Below are positions 15,700 through 22,357 of a stretch of 36,143 bases of DNA, piece after piece. Numbering within the stretch: position 1 is the first letter of the stretch; each line of letters starts with the position of its first letter. Below the pieces are notes generated by a model, which saw only the letters and a program-made list of their open reading frames with translations, made no database searches and was not told where the DNA came from. This DNA is from Saprospiraceae bacterium (GTDB lineage Bacteria; Bacteroidota; Bacteroidia; Chitinophagales; Saprospiraceae), in contig JAEUUV010000090.1 in the NCBI GenBank assembly GCA_016787285.1, forward strand, positions 1 through 36,143, in the 5' to 3' direction. The position numbers were made by a program, and so were the translations under genes.

Positions 15700-17148
15700 A
15701 TGCGCATTTCTGCTTCGCCAGTTTCCCTTTTGCTTGCATTTGTTTTTGCATTTTCGAACGCCGTAGCCTTTGCTGCGCCGATGTTGACCACCACGTCGGG
15801 CGACCCGGACAGCACCCGCATCGAGGTGTTTATCGAGGGTTTGCAAGCCGGAACGGTACGGTTGGTCGGCAATTACGGCGACCAGAACTACATCGCCGAC
15901 ACCACCGTGGCCGATGCCGGCGGCCACTTCGTGCTGCGCCGCGCCCGTCCGCTTCAGCCGGGTTTCTACTACTTTCTTTTGCCCGGGCAAAAAAACTTCT
16001 CCCTGCTTCTGGACAAGGAAGACCAGTTTATGACCCTGCGTGCCAAGGTCGCCGACATAACCGGTACCATGCAGGTCAAAGGCTCGGTCAACACCGAACT
16101 GCTGTACCGCAACTCCCGTTTCCAGAGTGCCCAGGACCCGGAAATGAACCAGTTGAGTCAGGTTTTGCGCAGCAATCCGCCCACCTCTGCCGAATACAAA
16201 AAAGCGAAAGAGCGCCAGAACCAATTGCTTGCGGAGCGCAAGATGCACCTCGACACTATTTTTCGCGAGCACCCGAACGCCTTTTTTACCAAATTCAAGT
16301 TGGCCGGACAAAATCCCGACTGGCCGGAGTTTCGCAAACCCAACGGAGACCTCGACACCCTGCGCAACCTCGGTTATTTCCGTGAGCACTTCTGGGACGG
16401 CGTGGATTTCACCGATACCCGGATGCTGTACACGCCGGTGATTTTCAACAAACTGAAACGCTACATCGTCGAATTGACGCCTCAAAACCCGGACTCCATC
16501 ATCAAAGTGGCCGACCCGCTGATACAGCGCGTCAAGCCGTATCCGGAGTTTTTCAAGTTCATGGTCAACTGGATCGGTCTGAACTACGAGAACGGCAAAA
16601 CCAAAGTCATGGACGGCGAGGCGGTCATGGTGTACCTCATTGACAAGTACATCACGCCCGAAAACGCGTTCTGGGACACTCCGGAAAACGTCGGAAAACT
16701 GCGCAAAAAAATTGACGAGATGAAGGCCAGCCTGCTGGGGCGCAAAGGCCCCGACGTGCGCGCCAACGACATCAACGGCCAGCCGAAGTCCATCTACGAG
16801 ATGACCGCTCCGCTCATCGTCATTTTCATGTTCAGCCCCGACTGCGAGCACTGCCAGGAGCAGGCGCCCGAGATTCAGCGGATTTACGAAAAATGGAAAG
16901 ACAAAGGCGTGGATTTTTACGGCATTGCCGTGAACACCAAGGAGGACGAGTGGAGAAAGTTTGTGAAAAAGAGCGGTTTCACGTTCACCAATGTGTTCGA
17001 CCCGACCAACCGGGCCATTTACGCCAAGTATTTTGTGGACATCACGCCCGAACTCTACATTCTGAACAAAGACCGCACGATCATTGCCAAGAACCTTGTA
17101 GCCGGGCAGTTGGAGACGATTTTCGAGCGGGAGTTGAATAAGAAATAA
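15700..17148 (+). CDS. Secreted TlpA-like thioredoxin-fold protein
   Basis: A 482-residue exported protein with a signal peptide (about 26 residues, ending AFAAP). An N-terminal beta-rich domain of the DUF4369 type (RIEVFIEGLQAGTVRLVG...FSLLLDKEDQFM) is followed by a helical middle part of the kind found before thioredoxin domains in Bacteroidota. The C-terminal thioredoxin fold has FMFSPDCEHCQEQAPEI with Cys382 and Cys385 as the redox pair, and DITPELYILNKD supplies the cis-proline. It probably reduces or exchanges disulphides outside the cytoplasm. The ATG at 15700 was preferred to the TTG two codons earlier. It is a single-gene unit. Confidence 0.85.
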   Translation: MRISASPVSLLLAFVFAFSNAVAFAAPMLTTTSGDPDSTRIEVFIEGLQAGTVRLVGNYGDQNYIADTTVADAGGHFVLRRARPLQPGFYYFLLPGQKNFSLLLDKEDQFMTLRAKVADITGTMQVKGSVNTELLYRNSRFQSAQDPEMNQLSQVLRSNPPTSAEYKKAKERQNQLLAERKMHLDTIFREHPNAFFTKFKLAGQNPDWPEFRKPNGDLDTLRNLGYFREHFWDGVDFTDTRMLYTPVIFNKLKRYIVELTPQNPDSIIKVADPLIQRVKPYPEFFKFMVNWIGLNYENGKTKVMDGEAVMVYLIDKYITPENAFWDTPENVGKLRKKIDEMKASLLGRKGPDVRANDINGQPKSIYEMTAPLIVIFMFSPDCEHCQEQAPEIQRIYEKWKDKGVDFYGIAVNTKEDEWRKFVKKSGFTFTNVFDPTNRAIYAKYFVDITPELYILNKDRTIIAKNLVAGQLETIFERELNKK

Positions 17149-17159
17149 GCGCTGCTACA

Positions 17160-17735
17160 TTAGCCCAAAATTGCCTGAACTGGAACGCGAGGCACGATCG
17201 CCGAACGAATGGACTCGCCAAGTGCGTACGTCTGCGTGTCGGCATAGCTGCCGGATTGAGGCTGCATAAACACCTCAACTGTCTGGTTTCCTAAATCTAC
17301 CAACCAGGCTTCGGGAATGTCCGCCAGTGCGTAAAGTGGCATTTTCACATTGCGGTCTTTGTAAATGGTGGAATCCGCCACCTCTATGATCAGCAGTACA
17401 TCGGCTGGGGTCGGATGCTCGTTTGCATAATAATCATCCAGAAAACGCAAAACGGCAATATCGGGCTGTGGTTCCGAGTGGTCGGACAATCGGATGGGGT
17501 CTTGCACACTAAGCAACACGGAATCTCCAAGCAAACGACTGAGCAGACGGTTCAAGCGTTTGACCGCAGCGGCATGCAGGCTGTTGATTGGGCTCATATC
17601 AAATATTTCTCCATCCAGCAGTTCAGTGGGCATATCGGCAGTCAGCAAGCCTGACTCATCCATTTCGTGATACTCCGAAACGGCGAACTGATGGCGCCGC
17701 AGATGAATAGCCGGATGCTGAACGGTGGTGGTCAT
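17160..17735 (-). CDS. Uma2 family (DUF820) putative restriction-endonuclease-like protein
   Basis: A 191-residue protein matching the Uma2/DUF820 pattern: TELLDGEIFDMSP near the N-terminus, PQPDIAVLRF with the acidic PD residues, LLIIEVADSTIYKDRNVKMPLYA with the ExV core and downstream Lys, and EAWLVDLGNQTVEVF. The fold is PD-(D/E)XK-like, but no biological role is established. These genes are often multi-copy. The start is the ATG before TTTVQHP, since the upstream in-frame extension has no family counterpart. It lies 70 bases downstream of recO in the same direction. Confidence 0.85.
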   Translation of the reverse strand: MTTTVQHPAIHLRRHQFAVSEYHEMDESGLLTADMPTELLDGEIFDMSPINSLHAAAVKRLNRLLSRLLGDSVLLSVQDPIRLSDHSEPQPDIAVLRFLDDYYANEHPTPADVLLIIEVADSTIYKDRNVKMPLYALADIPEAWLVDLGNQTVEVFMQPQSGSYADTQTYALGESIRSAIVPRVPVQAILG

Positions 17736-17805
17736 GGTTGAAATGCCAGATATTTCTTTGGAGCCGCAAGTTATTGTAGTTACACTTGGCATCCAATCTT
17801 TTTTC

Positions 17806-18534
17806 TTAACCCTCCATGACCATTTCAAGTATTTCCGGCGTGTGAATTTCCGAAAACCCCGGTACGTGCAACTGGTAAAACTTCAGCAGGCCGTTCAGCA
17901 GCGCCTTTCGCTCGGGGCGATCAAGCGCTACCTGGTGGCACTGTTCCAGCGGCGTGTGCAGCAGTTCGAGCAAGGGCATGGCCTGCTGCGGCCCGAGGTA
18001 CTGCGCATGCTGCGGATGCTCGGGAAGAAAAACGCCCTCCTGCAGATCCAGAAACAGTTCGCCGCCCGGTTCGCCCTGCGGCTGAAAGCCGAGGTGTCCC
18101 GACAGGTGCGTCAAAAAATGCAGGTGCAAATTGGCCACACTGTGCGGCGAGGTGTCGAGCAGGCGCAGGTTGTCCAGTAAAAACTCAAACAGGGCCGGGT
18201 TTTCTTCGTCGGCATGAATGCTTTTCCGGCATACTTCGGCCATGAACAAGGCTACTGCACCGCGCCGGATGTCGAACGGGATTTGGCTGAAAACTTCCGC
18301 CGTGCGCATTTCTCGGAGCCGGTTCAGGTGCTCGTCCGTATCCCGGAAATAACACACCATATCCACCACCGTCATCGGCTGAAATAGCCCGAACGGCATA
18401 CGCGCCTTCGCGGTACGCACGCCGCCGCCGATGAAGGAACGAAGCCCCTTCTCCTCGGTGAAAATATCGGCGATCACGCTGGTTTCGCCGTACCTCAACG
18501 CCCGAAAAACAATGCCGCGGGTGTGTAAAAGCAT
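17806..18534 (-). CDS. recO: DNA repair protein RecO
   Basis: A 242-residue protein with the RecO layout: an N-terminal OB-fold (TRGIVFRALRYGETSVIADIFTEEKGL, then GGGVRTAKARM) and a helical C-terminal domain beginning near RRGAVALFMAEVCRKS. RecO works with RecR and RecF to load RecA on SSB-coated single strands in gap repair. I see no CxxC pairs of the zinc site present in some other phyla. Upstream lies the 9-bp repeat array at 18542-18694, which must form the leader or promoter of this gene. Confidence 0.9.
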   Translation of the reverse strand: MLLHTRGIVFRALRYGETSVIADIFTEEKGLRSFIGGGVRTAKARMPFGLFQPMTVVDMVCYFRDTDEHLNRLREMRTAEVFSQIPFDIRRGAVALFMAEVCRKSIHADEENPALFEFLLDNLRLLDTSPHSVANLHLHFLTHLSGHLGFQPQGEPGGELFLDLQEGVFLPEHPQHAQYLGPQQAMPLLELLHTPLEQCHQVALDRPERKALLNGLLKFYQLHVPGFSEIHTPEILEMVMEG

Positions 18535-18541
18535 TCTGATA

Positions 18542-18694
18542 GGTTGAGCGGGTTGAGCGGGTTGAGCGGGTTTAACGGGTTGATTGGGTTTAACGGGTTG
18601 AGCGGGTTGAGCGGGTTTAACGGGTTGATTGGGTTGATTGGGTTTAACGGGTTTAACGGGTTTAACCCGCTCAACCCGTTAAACCCAATCAACC
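18542..18694. repeat. 9-bp tandem repeat array with inverted end (GGTTNANNG family)
   Basis: Thirteen consecutive 9-bp units of three types (ggttgagcg, ggtttaacg, ggttgattg) run from 18542 to 18658, then a junction unit and three units in inverse orientation run to 18694. The inverted units can pair with the direct ones. The last unit contains the stop codon of the upstream minus-strand gene (18689-18691). The same words recur at 31523-31608. Open frames across it encode L-N-P or G-L-S triplets and are taken as artefacts. Confidence 0.85.
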
Positions 18695-19510
18695 TCCAAA
18701 AACCCGATCCAGCGCCGTCGCTTTTTCAGGCAGCAGTGCGCGGAAGGTGTCCGGGAAGGTAAAATAGTGGTGTATGGCTACCGGCAGCGGGTCTTCGATG
18801 GGAAGCCCGACGACCGATTCGATGTGTTCCTTCGGCATCCGGCTGGCTGCTTCCAGTTTTTCCCAAATTTCTCCGGCACGTAGGTCGGGCCAGGCTTCAT
18901 GCGGCCAGGTAAGCACAAATGCCTTGGCGTATTCGTGCAGGCCGATATTGTACATGGCGCCGGGCTGCACAAAAGCGGCCATAAGTTGTTCGGCAGAAAA
19001 AAGCAGACAGCCATCTTCCCGGTAGAGTTCGGAAGCGTGGGGTACATCGTGTTCCGGCGAAGGAAACGGTAAGGGGTACACGACGACTTTTTCAAACTTC
19101 TCGAACAAAAACACGGGCTTGTGGAATGTCAGGGTGACGGCCTGTACGGCCAGCGCGAACTGTACGTCGGGCGGTACCGCTTCGTCGGGCCAGCCCATCG
19201 GCGTCCACTCCGTGCCCAGCATGAACAAGGCTGTCCGGTCGCGAAAACGTTTTTTGTCGGCTTCGTTCAGGCGGAGGTAAAATTTCGAGAAACGTTCGAG
19301 CATGGCGCGTAGCCCCGTGGGCAGCGCCGGCGGGTTGCGGGAATACCACCACCAGTTGATTTGCGGGGCAAAAGCCCAGACTAAGGCGGCCACCAACACG
19401 AACGGGATCATGTACGGGGCGTAGTCGCTGTTTTTCCAGGCGAGGTAAAGGAAAAACAGCGCTCCGCCCACAAAGGGAGCGGCAAGCAGGTTGGCAAACG
19501 ATTGGCGCAT
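18689..19510 (-). CDS. MtfA-like membrane-anchored protein with altered zinc-peptidase site
   Basis: A 273-residue protein with two N-terminal hydrophobic segments (LLAAPFVGGALFFLYLAW and IPFVLVAALVWAFA) and a domain resembling MtfA, the M90 zinc peptidase of Mlc regulation: FYLRLNEADKKRFRDR, W(T/x)P, VPPDVQFALAVQAVTLTF, and VVVYPLPFPSP. Where MtfA has the zinc motif HExxH (IHEVAHKLD), this protein has LHEYAKAF, with His replaced by Lys, and the third ligand region (DPLPVAIHHYF) lacks the usual Glu. So it is probably not an active peptidase of the standard type. The start ATG was chosen before the first membrane segment. Its stop lies inside the 9-bp repeat. Confidence 0.65.
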   Translation of the reverse strand: MRQSFANLLAAPFVGGALFFLYLAWKNSDYAPYMIPFVLVAALVWAFAPQINWWWYSRNPPALPTGLRAMLERFSKFYLRLNEADKKRFRDRTALFMLGTEWTPMGWPDEAVPPDVQFALAVQAVTLTFHKPVFLFEKFEKVVVYPLPFPSPEHDVPHASELYREDGCLLFSAEQLMAAFVQPGAMYNIGLHEYAKAFVLTWPHEAWPDLRAGEIWEKLEAASRMPKEHIESVVGLPIEDPLPVAIHHYFTFPDTFRALLPEKATALDRVFGG

Positions 19511-19601
19511 ATCGGACGCGAAAGTAAGGTGTGTTCCGAAGCAAACCCGCAAGCGCAAAAAAAATTGTCCGTTCTGTTTTCCTTTTTGCCGGATGCGCTA
19601 T

Positions 19602-19609
19602 TACCTTTG
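19602..19609 (+). promoter_or_regulatory. Candidate -7 element of the tRNA-Phe gene
   Basis: TACCTTTG fits TAnnTTTG and lies 18 bases before the mature tRNA 5' end, a suitable distance. No TTG lies at the usual spacing upstream. Confidence 0.45.
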
Positions 19610-19627
19610 CCGCCGCTTTGAAAGAAA

Positions 19628-19700
<73 letters not shown>

Positions 19701-19713
19701 CAAAAATTTAAAC

Positions 19714-19750
19714 AAAAGTCCCGCAGGAGCATTTCCTACGGGACTTTTTT
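19714..19750 (+). terminator. Intrinsic terminator after tRNA-Phe
   Basis: Arms 19714-19728 and 19734-19748 form a 15-bp stem with one mismatch around a 5-base loop, ending in a run of T to 19750. It sits 14 bases after the tRNA and just before lpxK. Confidence 0.85.
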
Positions 19751-19760
19751 GTTTCCAGCC

Positions 19761-20828
19761 ATGTCCGACGATATCGTCATTCGAATTCTCCTGCTTCCGT
19801 TTTCCCTGCTGTACGGCCTGCTCGTGGGTGTCCGCAACCTGACGTACCGGATCGGGGTGCTCAAAAGTGTGCGGTTTGACCTGCCGGTAATTTCCGTCGG
19901 CAACCTGTCGGTAGGCGGTACCGGCAAAACACCGCACATTGAGTACCTGCTGCGCTGGCTGGATCAGTACATTTCGGTGGCCGTGCTCAGCCGGGGCTAT
20001 GGCCGCAAAACAACCGGCTACCGGCCTGTGAGCGTGGTGGATACCGTGGAGCAGTCCGGTGACGAACCACTCCAGTTCAAGCGAAAATTTCCAAACATAC
20101 CGATCAGCGTCAGCGAAAGCCGTGCCCTCGGGGTGCCGGAGTTGGTCAAACGCAATCCCGAAACCCAGTGCGTTCTGCTCGATGACGCTTTTCAGCACCT
20201 CGCCGTGAAACCCGGGCTGAATATTTTGCTTACGGAATTTAACCGACCCTTCACCCGCGACTGGCTGCTGCCCTCCGGGCGCCTGCGCGAAGGCCGTTTC
20301 GAGTACCGCCGCGCCGATGTCATCATCGTCACCAAGTGCCCGCTTAACCTCACCCACCGGCAACGCACCGATATGGTTAGGGAAATTGACCCGTTCCCGC
20401 GCCAACGCGTGTTTTTTTCGCGCTACCACTACGGCACCCCCTTCGATCTGCTCCGCCCCGATCTGCGTCGGCCACTGGATTTGCAGACCGATGTGCTGCT
20501 GGTCAGCGCCATTGCCAACACCGATTATTTGCTCCAGTATCTGAGTCAAACCGTCCGTTCGGTGCAGGTGCTGGAGTTTTCCGACCACCATTATTTCGAG
20601 GATGCCGATATGCTCGACGTGCGGCGCCGCTTCGAGGCCATCAATAGCCCGAACAAAATCGTCCTGACCACCGAAAAGGACGCTACCCGCCTCGAAATGC
20701 ACAGCGATTTTATCTGGAAGCAACACCTGCCGATGTATGTGTTGCCTGCCGAGGTGGAATTTTGCGACAACGACGAGGCCGAGTTTCAGGCGGAGGTGCG
20801 CAAGTTTATGCTGGAATTCAAGGTTTGA
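19761..20828 (+). CDS. lpxK: Tetraacyldisaccharide 4'-kinase LpxK
   Basis: A 355-residue kinase that phosphorylates the lipid A disaccharide at the inner membrane. The N-terminal hydrophobic anchor (IVIRILLLPFSLLYGLLVGVRN) is followed by the LpxK P-loop SVGGTGKTP at about 50-58, SRGYGRK, then GDEPLQ, LLDDAFQH and LLPSGRLREGR, all conserved in the family. The start follows the tRNA terminator directly; the longer frame would overlap the tRNA. Its last 11 bases overlap the end of the convergent kynurenine monooxygenase gene. Confidence 0.93.
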   Translation: MSDDIVIRILLLPFSLLYGLLVGVRNLTYRIGVLKSVRFDLPVISVGNLSVGGTGKTPHIEYLLRWLDQYISVAVLSRGYGRKTTGYRPVSVVDTVEQSGDEPLQFKRKFPNIPISVSESRALGVPELVKRNPETQCVLLDDAFQHLAVKPGLNILLTEFNRPFTRDWLLPSGRLREGRFEYRRADVIIVTKCPLNLTHRQRTDMVREIDPFPRQRVFFSRYHYGTPFDLLRPDLRRPLDLQTDVLLVSAIANTDYLLQYLSQTVRSVQVLEFSDHHYFEDADMLDVRRRFEAINSPNKIVLTTEKDATRLEMHSDFIWKQHLPMYVLPAEVEFCDNDEAEFQAEVRKFMLEFKV

Positions 20829-22173
20829 CCCACTCCGTGAATACGCGCTCCACCTCCGGCCCGTCCCAGTTGGTTTCGATGCCGGGCAAAGCGAGTATCC
20901 GGCGGAAAAGTTCATTCTGGTGGTCGTCTTCGCGCAGGGCAACGTGGTAAGGCGTATTGCTGAACGATACCATCGAATACACGGGTAAAAAACCAGGATA
21001 CCGTTCGTGCAGGCGTGCGGCTATTTTCTTGCGCAGCAAAAACTTCGGGTCGCCGACGAGGTCGCGCATTTCGATGAAATTGCGCAGCGCCAGTTCGAGA
21101 ATCGCGTCGCCGTCTTTTTTCCGCTGCGCGGAAAAATCGGCGATGATGCGCGCCCAGTCGCCGCCATAGGCGTCGTACATCGTGTCGAGAATGGTGCAGT
21201 CCTCAAACCCGGCGTTCATGCCCTGCCCGTAAAAAGGCACGATCGCGTGCGCGGCATCGCCGATGAGCAGAATGCGGTTTTGCCACTGCCAGGGGTAGCA
21301 CTGCGTGGTCACGAGCGAGGAGGTCGGGTTTGCCCAAAAATCCTCCACGAGCGTGGGCATCAGCGGCACGGCATCGGCGAAATAGCGGTTGAAAAAAGCC
21401 AGCACCGCGTCGTTGTTCGTCAGGTGCTCGAACGAGATTTCGCCCTCAAAGGACAGGAACAGCGTGCAGGTGAAACTCCCGTCGGCATTCGGCAGGGCGA
21501 TGAGCATAAAATTGCCCCGGGGCCAGATGTGCAGGGCATTCGGATCCATTCGGTGTTTGCCGTCGGCGGCGGGCGGGATGGTCAGTTCTTTGTAGCCGTG
21601 CTCGATATAGCGCTGGATGTAGTCGAAGCGGTCGGTGCGCTGAAGGGCGTACCGCACGGCGGAAAAGGCGCCGTCGGCGCCGAAAATGAGCGGCGCCTCC
21701 ACGGTTTTGTGCTGCCCGGTGCGCAGGTCTTCAAACGAAATCTGTGGATTTTGCAGGTCTACGTCCGTGCAGCGGTGCTCGAAGTGAAATTGCACATTCG
21801 GATACGCATCGGCTATTTGCAGCAGCTCGAGGTTCAGCCCGCCCCGCGAAACCGAGTAGATCGCTTCGCCCTCTTTCCCGTAGGGTTGGTAACTCAATTG
21901 GCCGTCGGCGGCGTGCATCATGCGCCCCGGCATCGGGATGGCTACTTTTTCAATTTTGTCGCGAATTCCCGCCTTGTCAATGGCGGCCCAGCCGCGCACA
22001 CTCATAGCGAGGTTGATGGATCGCCCGCCGGCATATCCGGCAGCGCGCATATCGGGGCGGCGTTCAAAAACATCCACGCGGTAGCCGCGCCGGGCGAGGA
22101 AAACCGTCCACAAAGCGCCGACAAGGCCTGCGCCGATGACGACGGCTTGTTTGGGAGAAGAAGCGTTGGTCAT
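20818..22173 (-). CDS. kmo: Kynurenine 3-monooxygenase
   Basis: A 451-residue FAD-dependent hydroxylase that converts L-kynurenine to 3-hydroxykynurenine with NADPH and oxygen. The FAD motif GAGLVG is at 14-19; GGRSINLAMSVRG and GRMMHAADG are typical of KMO; IFGADGAFSAVR and RILLIGDAAHAIVPFYGQGMNAGFED form the second FAD region. The C-terminal part (MRDLVGDPKFLLRKK...RYPGFLPVYSMVSFS) is the KMO-specific segment. In bacteria it serves tryptophan breakdown or NAD synthesis through quinolinate. The other pathway genes are not in the window. The start is the ATG before TNASSPKQAVVIG. Confidence 0.93.
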   Translation of the reverse strand: MTNASSPKQAVVIGAGLVGALWTVFLARRGYRVDVFERRPDMRAAGYAGGRSINLAMSVRGWAAIDKAGIRDKIEKVAIPMPGRMMHAADGQLSYQPYGKEGEAIYSVSRGGLNLELLQIADAYPNVQFHFEHRCTDVDLQNPQISFEDLRTGQHKTVEAPLIFGADGAFSAVRYALQRTDRFDYIQRYIEHGYKELTIPPAADGKHRMDPNALHIWPRGNFMLIALPNADGSFTCTLFLSFEGEISFEHLTNNDAVLAFFNRYFADAVPLMPTLVEDFWANPTSSLVTTQCYPWQWQNRILLIGDAAHAIVPFYGQGMNAGFEDCTILDTMYDAYGGDWARIIADFSAQRKKDGDAILELALRNFIEMRDLVGDPKFLLRKKIAARLHERYPGFLPVYSMVSFSNTPYHVALREDDHQNELFRRILALPGIETNWDGPEVERVFTEWVKP

Positions 22174-22257
22174 TGTAAATAAAATTAGGAAACGGGGCGA
22201 AGGTACGGAGCAAGATGAGGAAACTTGAAAATTCTCCAAAACCGGCATAATCCAGAT

Positions 22258-22293
22258 TTGTTACAAAAAACTAAAAAGTCTTTTGCAACTTTG
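22258..22293 (+). promoter_or_regulatory. Candidate promoter of the susCD operon
   Basis: TTG (22258-22260) and CAACTTTG (22286-22293), one base from TAnnTTTG, are 25 bases apart and 64 bases before the susC-type start. Spacing is slightly long, so support is moderate. Confidence 0.35.
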
Positions 22294-22357
22294 CCATTCA
22301 GTAGATCATTTTTTTGAATCCAATCCATTCTATTTATTCACTAAACATCCGTGATTT

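Noticed and set aside
18495-18692. Minus-strand open frame encoding an L-N-P repeat protein
   Set aside because: It is a product of the 9-bp array, whose unit length is a multiple of three; it overlaps the recO start and has no other protein character.
18542-18694. Possible CRISPR array
   Set aside because: Units are 9 bases, contiguous and without unique spacers, and no cas genes are present.
18544-18762. Plus-strand open frame rich in G-L-S-G-F-N repeats
   Set aside because: Same cause: the 9-bp repeat read in the opposite direction, running antisense into the MtfA-like gene.
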